Shown here one piece after another: positions 32,064-44,724 of a stretch of DNA of 64,000 nucleotides. The stretch covers positions 496,001-560,000 of the forward strand of contig JAMWFC010000052.1 in assembly GCA_027475525.1 (NCBI GenBank), in the 5' to 3' direction. Within the stretch, counting starts at the first letter, position 1. Each line of letters starts with the position of its first letter. The DNA is from Macrolepiota albuminosa (lineage: Eukaryota; Basidiomycota; Agaricomycetes; Agaricales; Agaricaceae). The position numbers were made by a program, and so were the translations under genes. The notes under the pieces were generated by a model, which had not been told where the DNA came from, did no database searches, and was given only the letters and a program-made list of their open reading frames with translations.

Positions 32064-35000
32064 CTCCTCTAGACTCAAGCTGTTGGTTGAGGCCTAGGAG
32101 TCCAACCGGATGAGAGTGGGATATGCATCCAAGATGCTTGGTAAATAAGTCAGCCAGGTTCTGAGAAGCAGAGATATGGATGACATTGATTTCTCCGAGT
32201 TTAATACACTCCTGTATGTAATAGTACCAAATGTTGATACATTTTGCCTCGGCATGTCCTTTAATGTATTGAGCAAGCAAGAGTGCAGGAGTTGTCAACA
32301 TGCAGAGAGGCCAGCAAAGTCTGATGAAGGTCAACTTCTATGAGCCAGTTAATCACATAGCTTGCTGAGCACCATGGATCAGGGCCATATATTCAGCCTC
32401 TATAGTAGAGAGAGCAAGGGTATGTTGGCATTTTGAGCTCCAGGACATGGCTCCTCCTGCTATCATAAACATGTAGCCTCCTGTGGACCAGCAAGTGTCC
32501 AAGTCTCCTCTATAATCAGAATCAACATACTCAATGAGCTTGACATCTGCTCCTCTCCAGTAAGTGATACAATAGTCCAAGATCCCATTAACATACTACA
32601 TCACATGAGCTAATGCTTTCCAGTAAGCAGATCTGAGATTACTTTGGAATTGTGTAAGAAGCCTGACTGTGTAAGACAGATCTGGTCAGGTTATGGCCTA
32701 GGCCCACATCAAGGATCCCAATGCCTTGCAGTATGGTTTGTCCTGCATGTACCTTTGGTCATTATTGGTCTGCAGAGATTGGGATTCTGCCAGTACAAGA
32801 CCAGCAGGTAGTGGAGTTTTCCAAGAGTTGGAAGATCAAAACCTGAAGCATTTGAGCATGCATTCTAGATAGGCCTGTTGTGATAGGGAGATATCCCCTG
32901 TTTTTGGGTCCTTGTCAAAATGCATACTCAGAATATAATTTAGCTCCTCCATGTCTTTGACCTTGAATTTTGAACCTAACTCTTTTTTTACCAACCTAGA
33001 TCCTTTGAGGGTCATTGATGTGCCCAAGACCTCATTGTTGTAATTGTTAGTGATTGTATGTTCTCTGGCTGCTTTTTTGTACCTTACACAGCTATCGGCA
33101 TGTGACACAAGATACCCAAGTTTGTTGTAAGCTTTGTCAAGGTTGTGCTACCAGCTGTGGCTGCCCTGCATGAGTCCATAATAGCATTTTCTTGAGGTAT
33201 AGTGTGTTATCCTCCCCCCTCAGAAAACCAGATAGAGGTCTTATGTAGATGATATGCTCAAGCTTGCTGTTCAAGTAGGTGGACACAAAGTCAATTTGCC
33301 AAATGTGCATCTCTAAGGCAGCCACCACTGTCATCCTCATTGACTCAAGACAGACAATCAATGCATATGTTTCATTGAAGTCTTTGCCTCAAACCTGGGT
33401 ATATTCTTTTGCAACTAGATGGGCTTTCCATTTCACAATCTCCCCCTCCATGTTATACTTGTTCATGTATACCCATATACAGTTGACCAGCTTCTTCCCA
33501 GCAGATACTTTGTCTAAGTCAATGATGTCCCAGACCTTCTTCTTGTCCATTACTTCTAGCTCAGCTCTCATTGTGGGTACCCACAACTTGCGTCTCCTCA
33601 TAGCCTCCTAGTAGCTACTTGATACTGCGTCTGGATCACTGGTCTTCATGGAAGTGAGGAATGCAAAAGGTGTGGTTGCTGCAGCCAACACCTCTGGAGC
33701 ACTTTTCTCCTTAGCCTATTCTTCTCCTTGCTCTCTGGTGGCAGACTACACAGCCAGAGATTCTTGGGCATTCAACAAGGCATGGGTCAGTCAAATTGTA
33801 TGTGCCAATCATTGAAGTATGGGGAGAGTCTTGTTGGTGAGTAGTGGTGTGGGTCCAGAGTGTGGAGGCTGCTTCAAGCCAGGTCCTTCCTATGTGGGAT
33901 GAAGGGGACCATCTGTTGAGCAAATACAGAGAGCAATCTGCTGCCTGGAGGTTGTGTTTGAGTTTGATTCTGAGCTGATGGTGATGGGAAGGGTTGACAT
34001 TGAGTTGTCATTGTCTGAGAAAGTGACAATTCAGTGGCCCACTCCTTTCTTGAAGATTATGTTCCAACTTGTAACAATAAGATGGTTTGTTCAGTCATAA
34101 AGATGGTAACCATGGCTTAAATACCCAACCAACATGAACTTCACTGATCTAGGGTTGAGTTTAGATCTGATGAGTTTGTCAGAGACCCTAGCATAGCCAA
34201 TGCAACCAAACAGATGTAAGTATTCCATGTTCTGCCTCTTGCCAGACCACTTCTCCTTGGAGATTGTATTGGAGTAGCGAGTTGATAGTAAGTGGTTTTG
34301 GATGTAGATAATAGTAGCCACTGCTTCAGCCCACAAACTCTTTGAGAGGCTGCTCTCAGCAAGTAGGCATCTGACTCCATTGAAGACAGTACAGATAGAC
34401 TATTTCACAACTCTGTTCTGAGAATGTGCATAAGGAATAACCTGTGTTAGAGTAATGCCCATGTCTTGGCAGTATCTGTGCTATAGGTAGTTTACTCATT
34501 CTCTTCTACTATCAACCTGTATAATTTTAGTTTGTTCCTAGTCTGGCACTCAGCCTCAGTGATGTAAGACTTCAGGGCTGAGAGGGTCATTTTGCTTGCT
34601 TTGTTTGTCAGGTATGCACCATTTAATCAGGAGGAGCCTGCATCCATAAACATTATTAAGTAGAGAGTGCCCCTCAAGGAAGCAGCAGTCACAGGTCCTT
34701 AGAGGTCAATATATACCTTTTCTCCCACTGTCTGGATATTCTTAGAGGTGCTATCATAGGGGTGCATAGTTTGTTTCCTGTAGATACAATCTTTGCAAAG
34801 ACCTGATGAGTCAGATTTCTCCTGGATATGAAGACTATTGACCAATTTACAGGTCTCCAACTTCTTAATTGACTGTAGGCCAGCATGACCAAAACGTCTG
34901 TGCCAGAGGTCAAGGGAGACAGGTTTGTCAAGCAAGGTCACCACAAGAACCTTGGGAGTGGAGGAATGTCTGGTGGAAATGTGAGCTGAGGGCAATTTGT

Positions 35001-36425
35001 CCATAGCAGTTCCCTTTTAGCTTGTATGTCAAATCACAAGGAGGTACATTTGATTTTTCTTCTCTTCAACTATGAAGGTGTATCCAGCTGAGTCTGTGAA
35101 GGTGGCTTTTCCTCCCTTGAAGATTACAGAGAACCCCAGATTATCAAATTTTCTAATCAACACCAGGTTTGTGGCCAGCTCTGGCATGTGCAGAGCAGAC
35201 TTGAATACCAGCTGGGATATGTGACCATCCATGGTTATAGTTCTCAGACAGTCTCCTCTCTCAGAATACTGAAGACACCTCCCTGAATTGCTGCAGTGCC
35301 CTGTTGGGGACTAGGGTAAGGTTTGTAGTCCTCAAAATCAGAGCATCTGACAAAGCAGTGGTCCATTGCACCAGAATCCATGTAGGTGGGCACTTCATCA
35401 CTGGGAGTGGACAAGGCAAAAACACTGGCCAGAAGTTCTACTTCTGACAGATATGATTCTAGTGGGTTGGAAGCCAGGTCATACATAGCAGCTGGAGCAA
35501 ACTGCTGATTTGCCATCAAGGCATAGGTAGTCTGAAGTGGTGGTGCAACAGTTGTGGCTAGGTTTTCAGTGGGAGTTTCTGACTTTGAAGTTGTCTGGGC
35601 AGGTGTGGTGTTTCTTCAATGTCCAAAGTTAGGAGGAAATTGACCCTCTTTTCCTCCTCCCTTCCAATAACAGTTTTTAATTGAGTGTTCTGTGTGTCCA
35701 CAGTTTGTATTGGTGCACACTAATTTCTTTTGGGTTTGTGAAGTTTTTGAAAGTAGTGTGGACAATATTGAATCAGCACCAGCTGACAACCTTTCTTTTA
35801 ACTGTTACCAATGGACATTGAGACTTGATATAAGTTCAACAAAGATCTTTGTTGCCTGGAGCAACGCCACAATGAAGTCCCATGAGGCCAGAAGTAATGA
35901 GATCACTATTGCTTGGAACTGGTTGTCCTTGATGTCTGCTCCGTTCTCAACCACATTATTCCACTTTGATCAAAGGTTCATGATATGTTCTTGGAAATCT
36001 GTTTTATCAGAGTATTTTGTCACTTTTAATGCATTTTCAGCCAAGTTTGCACTTAAGTCTGAGACTGTTTCATAGGCTTCTTTCAGCATTGACCATGCCT
36101 TTGCTGCAGTGTCTGATATTTTTATACCCAGTCCAACTGGGTTTTTGGTGTTGTAAACAATTAGTGCCAGCACCCATGCATTTTAGACTTGCCATTCCTA
36201 GTAGGACAGGGTTTTGTCTCACCATTCAGTTGCTGGTGGGGCTGGTACTGTTACTTTTGGGTTTGGGGTGACTATAGTTCCATTGAGGTATTCTTTGGCA
36301 TCTCTGAGTTTTGCTGCCAGAAGGACTCTATCCTGGAGCATAATGTAGTTTGTACCATTGAATAAGATTTCATCTGGGAATGTCAGGGAATTGCTGTTTT
36401 CTCATGTAGATGTAGTGTTGGTCAT
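32064..36425 (-). pseudogene. copia-3 gag-pol polyprotein, broken
   Basis: It starts MTNTTST at 36425, with a UBN2-like Gag (AWSMLKEAYETVSDL, ALKVTKYSDKTDF). A zinc knuckle NCGHTEHSIKNCYWKGGG follows, and a protease motif YMDSGAMDHCF near 35390. The pre-integrase part reads LWHRRFGHAGLQSI and CKDCIYRKQ, followed by integrase fragments (34.4-34.1 kb). RT begins WVYMNKYNMEGEIVKWKAHL (33.4 kb). RNase H reads YVDSDYRGDLDTCWSTGGY and LSTIEAEYMAL (32.5-32.35 kb), and the C-terminal end contains TKHLG. Stops and shifts occur every few hundred bases, so no functional protein is expected. Confidence 0.88.
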
Positions 36426-36463
36426 ATTTTGTCAATGGGTGTAATGTAAGTAAGTGCTTTTTG

Positions 36464-36475
36464 GGGCCCATAACC
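36464..36475 (-). promoter_or_regulatory. copia-3 primer-binding site (half tRNA-iMet type)
   Basis: GGTTATGGGCCC on the minus strand, identical to copia-1 although the elements otherwise differ. Confidence 0.75.
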
Positions 36476-36805
36476 TATAGTACACAGTAAGTAATGTATT
36501 CCTCAGTTTAGTTAAATGAACTCTGTTTGACCTGTAGTATGCAGCAAGCAATGTATTTTACAGGACATGATCAGTATTAGATTGAAAAGTAAAATAAAGA
36601 ACGTACCCTCAGTTCAGTTAAATGAACTGAGAGACTATTTGGAAGATACATTCTACATATGGAAATAGCAAAGGTGTGGCTTGAGAAACTATACAGGATG
36701 ATCAAACCTGATTGTATTGGAGTAGTAAGTAAGAACAAAGGAAAAAGATTTAATTAACCAGGAAGTAACTAATGCCACCACCACAGTAGTGAGTCTATTA
36801 CAACA
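36476..36805 (-). repeat. copia-3 5' LTR (330 bp)
   Basis: The partner of 31749-32063. The first bases differ: TATAGTACACAGTAAG here against TGTAAG there, as if the internal repeat had been copied over the LTR end. It ends ATTACAACA, then the TSD GCCTC. Confidence 0.85.
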
Positions 36806-36810
36806 GCCTC

Positions 36811-37069
36811 TGCTAGAACAGATATTCATGTATTCAAAACATACCAGTGGTTCTTCCATTACTGTGGACACACAGAACAAACAATCTGTATGAATAGGAG
36901 ATCTTTAAGAGATTGAATGTCTTGCCCAAAGTGGGCAACTGGCTTCTAAATTGGGAATTTCTCTGGCCAATCAACATTAGCAGCCATAATAATGGCCTCA
37001 AAACAGCGTATGTTGTTTCCAAACTGCATAATTGAAGTAATAATAACCATTACAGGCCATAACTACAAG
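36811..37069. other. Unassigned 260 bp right of copia-3
   Basis: I recognise nothing here. It should be contiguous with 31607-31743 once copia-3 is removed. No coding or repeat signal is seen across the join. Confidence 0.4.
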
Positions 37070-37937
37070 ATAAGGCTGTGTTTGGAAGGACAAGATAATT
37101 AGAAAGATATGTAGGATGTCATGACCCCTCCCACCCAGAACCACTCCGGAACACCCCCGGAGCTCTATCCAGGGCCCCTCTGCCAACTCCATGACATGAC
37201 TCCTGCCATCACGCCACACCCCCTGACAGCCCTGCTGCACAAACCCCAGAACTGTCCACCAGCACATGCCAATCACCAGATCACGTCAACTACCCCGGCC
37301 ATCATGCATCATGCATCAGGACACCCTTCCATGCCAATTGATTGTGCACCCTGCATGCGTGATCTCTGGTATACAGTTTCTCCTCCTTCTACTGCCGTCT
37401 ATTAACTTCTGGAACCGCCTCAGACATCCTGGGACCCCTTAGGAACCCAGGGCAACCCCCACTAGTATTTAAGAGTAGCTACCCGCTTGTCATACTCTAG
37501 TCTTGATATTGCATTTGATTGTTTGCATGTCCTTTGATTGACTGGTATGCACTGACTGGTATGCTTGACTGGCACGCTTTGACTGGCACACTCAATTTGT
37601 TCACATGCTCTTAAGATTGATATGCACTTTGCAACTTAAACTTTACTAACTGGGTCTCATTCTAGAACCTCCAGTTCTTGACTCAACTCCATCCCCTTAA
37701 TTCCTTTTGACTTCACCCAATCTCCGGACCCAGTCTTTTACTCCGGAAATTCCTCTGTTTGTGTCTTGAACCCTGGAGCTCAGCCCAGAGTTCCAGACAT
37801 CTGAGTACACCTAGATCAAGTCTGCCTTGTAAGGGTGTTGCTTTCCTGGAAAGCCTCTGACTCAGTGGAACCTGACATAGGAGTTTGGCAGGAAGAACAG
37901 AAGTTCTGTATGCAGAAACAGCGGTAGGCATGGTAAA
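37070..37937 (-). repeat. Repeat B2 of the DIRS/Ngaro-like element (interrupted by a solo LTR)
   Basis: Plus-strand AAGGCTGTGTTTGGAAGG through AGAAAGATATGTAGG, and after the solo LTR GTTTGGCAGGAAGAACAGAA to about 37937, match 38219-38320. It is interpreted as the distal B repeat of a split-direct-repeat terminus. Confidence 0.5.
37117..37877 (+). mobile_element. Solo LTR (761 bp)
   Basis: It begins TGTCATGACCCC and ends GGAACCTGACA with TGTCA/TGACA inverted ends. It is flanked by the duplication TAGGA (37112-37116, 37878-37882). The uninterrupted target is visible in the paralogous repeat at 38219-38320. A TATTTAAG box at 37466-37473 suggests plus orientation. A run of GACTGGYAYGC short repeats lies at about 37538-37590. 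No internal region remains, so it arose by LTR-LTR recombination. The parent family is not identified. Confidence 0.85.
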
Positions 37938-38062
37938 TACTAGATGGGTAGGCCCTATGCTGCTTAGTGTGTAGTATGTTGTGTCAATTCAGATTGGTGT
38001 AGGATGAATGTATAAGTGATATTTTATGCGCTTTGTGATATACTAAAGGCCAGGAGGGTGGG

Positions 38063-38218
38063 TAAAAGCAAAAATGAAAGAAGTTGAAATGAAACAGTGT
38101 AGGTTTCACCTTGAACACAATAGTAGGAGCATTCAAAAAAGGAAAGAGCATGGTCCACATGGGCCACCTGCCTTATCTCATGCTGGGCTAGCAGGCAAGC
38201 CCATAGCACAGCTTCCAA
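38063..38218 (-). repeat. Repeat A2 of the DIRS/Ngaro-like element
   Basis: Plus-strand GTAAAAGCAAAAATGAAAGA and the following 30 bp recur at 63952-64000 with few differences; the rest of the partner would lie beyond the window. It directly abuts repeat B1 at 38219. About 125 bp without match separate it from B2. Confidence 0.5.
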
Positions 38219-38320
38219 TAAGGCTGTGTTTGGAAGGATGAAATAATTAGAGAGATATGTAGGAGTTTGGTGGGAGGAACAGAAGTTCTGTATGCAGAAA
38301 CAGTAGTGGGTGTGGCAGAT
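38219..38320 (-). repeat. Repeat B1 of the DIRS/Ngaro-like element
   Basis: An uninterrupted copy of the sequence at 37070-37116 plus 37883-37937. It lies between the recombinase gene and A2, as in the B1-A2-B2 arrangement of Ngaro/PAT-type elements. Confidence 0.5.
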
Positions 38321-38639
38321 ACCCTGACCAGGTGCAGCTCAAGCTCAGCCATGCCTACCCACTGGAGCTGAGCCTATTGTCCATAGAGAGGTTACAAAGT
38401 AGTTTATCAGAAAATATATGAGAAAAATTGTTATTGAAACATATATAATACACAGCAAAAAGAAAGAGAAATAGAAATATTAAGATGTATATTTGAGAAT
38501 TTTGTGTGAGAGGGGTTGAAAGTGTTGTAATGTACAGTAGAAGTTAAATGTATAATATAGTGGAAAATCAAGAAAGTGAGATATTGAGTAGATCTGACCA
38601 GTTGGTAGTGAGAACATTCAAAAAGTTGTTTTCTTGAGC

Positions 38640-40330
38640 AAATTGGCGGTGCATAGACTCCCAGGCAGAGGCCACCACATTTGGCACAATAGTGTCCAAT
38701 CATCTCCAGTAGATGAGGAAGCATAGAGAAGACTAATTGCTGTGCTTCATAACTATGTGTGGAGGCACGCCATCAGAGAGGAGTTTAATGGAACCACCAA
38801 TATGAAAACTGTGTCTGTAGATGATGTCAAGATTTTGGGCTGATGAGATTCCTGAAAAAGGAAAATTTTAGACAAGAGATATAAAGTCAAGACTTATAGT
38901 TACTCATGATTGTTGAAATAAATGTGTCTTTGGTAAGAAATAAAAGTAAAAAATTTTCAGACAAAGGATTTTGGAAAGCAAATAGAGGAGAACTGTTGGA
39001 AGGATGGTTGATAGCCAGGTGGTTAGATAGGGCATGAACAGGACAAAAGATATCCTCTCTCTGGATTAATGAACAGTTGGCTCTGGTGAAACAAGTTATT
39101 TTAGTCCAAGAAATGTGAATGGTGATAGCACAACAATCATGTATGGGAGTGAAATAGATGTTACAATTTATTGTAATATTATAAGCAGGATCAAAACTTT
39201 TGTGAGATAAAGGCAAAAGTTTGCCAAGACGTTGACAATCCCAGAAAGCAGTGAGAGCAGCTGCCAGATGGCATGGCTTTGGGGTGCTGTGAAGTCGAGA
39301 GAGTCATGAAGAACTCAAAGGTGATGGAGTGAAATGGGATGACATGGGGCCACTTGGAAGCTAAGCCTTGAGAAACTGCAAAGGTTTGGAGCAATTTAAT
39401 CCAGGGATTGTTACCCATCTATTCAGCATACTTGAATAAATGCTAGAGATGTAGGCCATTGATCCAAAGTTTGATAGATTGAGCTGAGCAAATGATAATG
39501 TGGCTGGCAACAAAACCTGTGATAAGAATGGGATCTGCAGGCATGCATAAATTTTCAGGAACATGCTTAGAATCACAGAACTGAGTGAAACAAAAGATAC
39601 CTGCACTATAGCATTGGCAAGTTTTTTCCTCAACAGATAAGAGGAGTCCCATGAATATTTTGGTGTGCACTGAGAGGGAAAGCTTTTGAGACACGGTATT
39701 ATCTGTGAGGATGCCATGTGGAGTCTTCCAAAGAATGAGACATTGGTCGGCTGGAACAAGGGGTTGGAGATGCGATGATAAATAAGAATTATTGTGATTG
39801 GGGCTTGGAGAGAGATATTGCATAATAAAGCAATTGCGAGAAATTGTGGATCATCAGATGGAATAGGGGAATTGCCTGGTGAGTATAATGAAAGAGAGAA
39901 ATGTGGTTGTTTAGAAGTGTAGATGTCTTGAAGCACTTGGCAAACCATTTGATGACATGGAGTGTAAATGGTCGATGGGCTGGATGTTATGGCTATTGTG
40001 GATTTTGGTTTGTAAATATCATACAATTCAATTGTTTTTGTAGACCTTGGTTTGTAAATATAATGAGGTTGAATTGCTGTAGTAGAAGTGGAAGACAACA
40101 AAAGATTGAAAGTGTTATCAGTGGAAGATGAAGGAAGCTTAGGTGTGTTGCCAGCAGAAATGGAAGGTGATCAAATATTTAGTTGGCCAGGAATATAAAT
40201 GTCTTGTTTGGCAGGCCTTTTCATGATATAAGGTCTGTAACGGGATGCATAAATGTTTAGAGAAGTGGAGGGATACTGAAGACTTTTAAAAGATTGAGAC
40301 TTTTAATGGGATTTGGAGAACATGGACATT
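38640..40330 (-). pseudogene. Tyrosine recombinase of the DIRS/Ngaro-like element, decayed
   Basis: Minus-strand frames give an N-terminal part (HQMVCQVLQDIYTSKQPH), a mid-region RLGKLLPLSHKSFDPAY, then ISWTKITCFTRANCSLIQRE, CPVHALSNHLAIN and the C-terminal box HSFHIGGSIKLLSDGVPPH. These follow the pattern of the YR domain common in Agaricomycete elements, which cuts and rejoins circular cDNA. The conserved HxxR is HSFH here (Arg to His, a CGT-to-CAT type change near 38805). The segment carrying the nucleophile, FLIYWR, is present but in a shifted frame at about 38705-38725. It is therefore inactive. Confidence 0.7.
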
Positions 40331-40374
40331 GAAACGTGTGGAGAAACAATGTTGCAGATGTGCTCTCATATCTG

Positions 40375-42083
40375 AGAGATGTCATTAATCATAGGTAAAA
40401 GAATTAGCAATGTTGTTGGGCAGTTCAAATGCCTGATCAAGACAAAAAGAGTTTGGTGGAGCGCACTCCCCATACAAGAGTGCATCTGCTAGGTTCAAAT
40501 GTGAAGGAATATAACAATAAGAAGGCACAATTATACATTTATTAAACACTGCATATGAATGTTAAATGTGGAGGTTAAGATAAAACAAACGACTGTGGCC
40601 CTTTTGGTGGACACCAATGGCCCCAGAGTTATCAGAGTGAACAAGAATTCTCCTGAAGAATGAGATATGAGTGAGAAAGAAATGGAGTAAAAAAGTAGAA
40701 GATTGCCTATAGTGAAATCTAAGTTGACACAAGAAATAGAACAAGATTTCAATTGCTATGGATTCAAGCCAACAAATATCTTGCCTGGGGTGTTTCCAGT
40801 CAGATTTCAGATTTAAAGTATAGTGACAGTGACCAAGCAATATGCCGATGCTCCAGGATGTTGAGGCATCAATGTAAATACCAAGATCTTCAAGAAGTTG
40901 AATGGAAAAAAGTTGATGGAAGGCAGAAGTGTCTTGAAGATGGGCTTGCCACCATTTCAAGGAGTGTACAAAAGAATTAGTAAGATAATATTTGGCAAAT
41001 TTATTGACATGATAAGAGGACATAAAGTTTGAGAAGACAGGCAGATGAGAAGAGCCTTCAGAAAAAACAAAAGAAATGTGAATTAGAATGCTATGCAAGA
41101 CCTGAATATCTCTGAGTGTGAAGCCACTGTGATCATTCTTATGGGACTCCAACATCAAAGTTACGTGCAATAAATATTTTAAATGTTTTTTATCTGGCAA
41201 GAAGACATGTTTGTAGAGTAAGTCCTAGGCAAAACCAATAAATATAAAGGAATCTGTAAATTTGGTGCCCAATTTTTCTGTATGCCAAGGAATATCAAGA
41301 CAAGATATGAGATCAAGAACAGAATCCCTGTCATGAGCGTAGAGGAAACTGTTATGGTGAAAAGGTCCAGATATATTAGAAAATCGGAGGCAATTGATGT
41401 CATCTTTGAATTTGAACAATAAATTGTCATCTCCTAATTAAGCAGTCCAGATGTTAACCAGGGCATTAGCAATTTGGCCAGCATTGCTGCTGGCAGGTCT
41501 TGCACCGAATGGGTGGTTGTAGTCAATGTAAAATTTATCTTCAAAACTGACAATTAGAAAAGGTTTATAGTCTGGCAACATTGGACACGTTCTGTGGAAG
41601 AACTTGATATTAAAGCAACATGCTTGAGTCCTAGGAGGTGATATGGCAATCTGTAAAGGAATAGTATAAGCAATGGAAAGGTGGAAGATTTTGGAAATAA
41701 AGAAGTGTAAGAAGGAAGATGTGCATAAAAGGATACACCAATACAAGAAATAGAGAAACAGTGACAAGTGTAAGAAAAGAAGATAGAAACATTGGGAGAT
41801 ATAAAAAGAACAGAGAAAGAGTGGAGAAAGAATGTAGAAAGCACCGGGAGATGCAAGAAAGGACAAAAAAAGAGTTTGGAAAAGATATAGAAAACACCAG
41901 AAGGTGTGAGAAAGGATGTAGAAAGACTGAGAAATAGCACCATGCTGAAATAGCATAGCAGAAAAGGCAGGCATTGAAATGACATGAGGAAAAAGCCAGA
42001 TGGCATGAAAAAAAAGACAGATGCACTGAGTTGGTGCAATGAAAAATATGAAATGGACAGCAAAATGCATAACTGTTTGACAA
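40375..42083 (-). pseudogene. DIRS-type reverse transcriptase and RNase H, decayed
   Basis: The RT portion shows FLIVSFEDKFYIDYNHPFGARPA-type sequence (about 41.45-41.57 kb) followed by the active-site remnant GDDNLLFKFKDD (about 41.40-41.44 kb; the first residue of the usual YxDD is lost). Then come HVFLPDKKHLKYLL and the RNase H-like part with IYIDASTSWSIGILLG, WLESIAIEI and ILVHSDNSGAIG. The final YIPSHLNLADAL is the usual end of this RNase H. The upstream 41.6-42.0 kb is low-complexity. It is broken by stops at 41437 and 41226 among others. Confidence 0.7.
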
Positions 42084-44091
42084 TTAGTATAAAGTAAGGC
42101 TTACCTGTTCAGCAACAAGATGCGCAATATCGAAGCGCATTGGGAAGTCTTTTTTATCAATGAAGCTGTTAATCAAGAAAACGCTAGTAAAAAGATCATT
42201 TTTAGACAGATTTCTACAAACACTGTATTTTGTGGGCAAACCAAAGCCTGGGTGCTGGACAGCAACAATCAAGGGTGAGAAGTATATAGGACCCCTCAAA
42301 ATGTGTTCTGTATGAGGTAAAAAAAAGGGGCCAGACATTTGGCATGCCGTAACTTCATCGTTCAGATATTCTCAAATAACCTCTGGAAACTCAGCCATGG
42401 ATGGATAGTTTCAAATAACAATAGAGTCAGCAAGTAGAGGCAGTGTGCCCAAAGGAAAGCCCTGTCATAAATTTAAAATCAGATGAGGATAAAAATTTAA
42501 CAAATCATGTTTAAGAAGAAGCCGTTCAAAAGCTCCAGAATTATAGAGATGCGTTACACATTCAAATAATTCAATGTCCTGAGATGACAAAGTGGTGGTA
42601 AAAGGCTGAGAGTGCACATGAGTTGTAAGATCTGGGTAGTGAAGCATTTTAGGACGTGGACATCAATGAGGCTCAGGCACAGATCTGGCTATTGAGAACA
42701 TGCAGACATGCTTGTGAATGTGCAAAGGCAGGGTGGTCTCCTCCATAGAGTGAACATATGTAAATAGCTTTGTTGCCGTGTTAGTTGTTGCAAGATTGGT
42801 TAAAATTGTAGATTTTGCAAATCCTTTGAAGCCATTCTTCTCATGGATTTTTTGCTGAGACAAGTTGATTTCTGATAAGCCTGACATACAAAGGCTTCCC
42901 ATCTTTGAAGGAAGTGGTATTGGCAGGATGCTTAGTGAACTGGTGGCTCCTTCTACAAAGTAGGCATGTCAGTGCAGTCTCTCAAAAAAACAGTGCATTA
43001 TTTTTACAAGTAGACCTAAGCGAAGTAGCATCAGAGGCATAAGAAGAACATGGCACCTTGGATTCAAACACCCTCCTACAACCCTCCACAAGCATGTGAT
43101 GAGACTGGAGAATAACATTCACACAGGATGCATACTTGGACCAGTCAAAAATGACATTGGCCATGAGTATGTCTAGGCAAGCTTCACGCTCAAACTTATA
43201 TTAAAGAAGGTAAATATCCTTGAAGTTCTCAATCTATTGAAAGAAATTCAGATGTTTATTATACTCAATCATATGATTTGTAGAGAATGATGTTGGATCA
43301 TCAGCAGGATCTGACTGCAAAGGCTTTTTGCTAGCAGATTGAGTGCCTCTCAAAGATTCTTAGAGGCCTCGATGAAGCATATAGGAGTGAGGCATGTATG
43401 CATATCGTCATTGCCTCAGGCCAGAATCATTTTAGCAACATCAAGGAGGAGAACTTTATTTGTGGATTTGTTATCTAAATTGAATGAGCACACTACCTTT
43501 GTGTGAATGGTCTGGGAAGAATTGTTCACTAAATCTATATGATGATTAGTAAAGAAATGAAGAAGTGGAGGAAAGCGATTTCAAATGTTGAGTAGGTAGA
43601 TAATGGAGATGACTATCTTACAAGATTTTCCTAAAGAACGCTTAACTGGGTTGGCCATCTTCATACTACCCAACAGATTTGCTCAAATTGTGCCATCAGT
43701 CTCCTTATCCTTCTTCTTAGAGGCCTGTTGTTTGACCTCAGCTTGTTTCTTGCTTTGAATTTAAGTAGCTGAGATGTTCTGAAGGAGTAATGGAGGTAAA
43801 GGAGACAAAAGGGCACAGAGAGCTTCACTATCAATAAGATCTTAGATCTCTTCTTTAGTGTAGAGGTAAATAGGCTTGAGAGGATGACTGATATCTAAGT
43901 CTCAGGGCTGAGGGACTGAAGTATTTTTGATATTGATGGTCTGAAAAATGCTCATATTGTTGAACTTCTCTGCAGTAGCATTCTGATGGACTCTGACAGC
44001 TAGCGACAGTTTTAAGTGACTGATCCCATCAGGCTGAAGAACCTTCCCATCAAAATCAAAATCTTCTGATATGGGGCCCGGTATTCCTGCA
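42084..44091 (-). pseudogene. DIRS/Ngaro-like gag region, 3' part
   Basis: Minus-strand segments include FNLDNKSTNKVLLL, WPMSFLTGPS, MANVIFDWSKYAS and a cysteine/histidine stretch RICKIYNFNQSCNN...ICSLYGGDH, a remnant of the C-rich gag finger of this group. The RT lead-in follows: GPIYFSPLIVAVQHPGFGLP, SVCRNLSKND and NSFIDKKDFPMRFD. The part at 43323-44091 recurs as 62988-63759. The 5' end is cut at 44091 by the composite insertion. Confidence 0.6.
43323..44091 (-). repeat. 770-bp gag direct duplication, left copy
   Basis: It shares about 94% by eye, mostly transitions, with 62988-63759 in the same orientation. The left copy continues into downstream gag and the right copy into upstream gag. 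Confidence 0.85.
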
Positions 44092-44724
44092 TAAGAGTCA
44101 TAGAAATATAATTACGGATCAATATAGCCTACCTGCCTTTTTAACCAAAAAAGTTCCTGATAGCAGGCCTACCATGATAATGATATCCAAATAATACACT
44201 AGTTCATATCATATCCCATGCGATAAAAAAATCAACCTGAGTATTCTAAATCCTGATATCTCTAGTCAATATATGTGCCATAGAGCACATGAATACTAGC
44301 CAGCAAACTGGTCTTCAAAAGAAAGTACAATAATATTTATCATTGCTATGTATAGAACAAAGTGCGCCATTACTATTAATTCATAAATGGCCTTGTTCCC
44401 CTGCTTTAGATGGCAATAAAACACTGATATAAGTGAGAACAAGTAAGTAACTATATGGGCAGAACAATAAGTTATTGTTCTGCACTATAAGAAAAACAAT
44501 AGCATTATAGTTGTACACCACACTAATTAACTGGAAACTGCATAGGCTATTGTCTATTGAAAAACAATAGAAAAAAACAATAGAAGCAGAAAAATCAAGG
44601 AGATTCAAAGGATCTGATGAGCCTATAAAAAGGCAAAACTTGGATTGGCTTGAACGCCAAGTTATTCAAATTCTCCTACCTCACTCATTGCAAATATACA
44701 GTTGAGCTCTGCTTCTTCCCCCAG
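44091..44724 (+). repeat. LTR-like repeat, left copy, with TATA box
   Basis: It is homologous to 62194-62987, including CGGATCAATATRGCCTACCTG and the end GAGCTCTGCTTCTTCCCCCA. CCTATAAAAAGGC near 44624 is a good plus-strand TATA box. The left copy lacks about 60 bp near the start and two more short segments found on the right. Confidence 0.7.

Larger units (their letters stand above)
31749..36805 (-). mobile_element. copia-3, Ty1/copia retrotransposon, full-length but decayed
   Basis: The LTRs at 31749-32063 and 36476-36805 are flanked by the 5-bp target duplication GCCTC (31744-31748, 36806-36810). The half tRNA-iMet primer-binding site abuts the right LTR at 36475-36464 and gag starts at 36425. 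Domain order on the minus strand is Gag with zinc knuckle, protease, pre-integrase, integrase, RT, RNase H. It belongs to a different copia family from copia-1/2. The coding region is broken many times and is poor in CpG. Confidence 0.93.

Noticed and set aside
41719..41937. Lys/Arg/Glu-rich small plus-strand ORF
   Set aside because: It is the complement of a low-complexity stretch within the decayed DIRS RT region.
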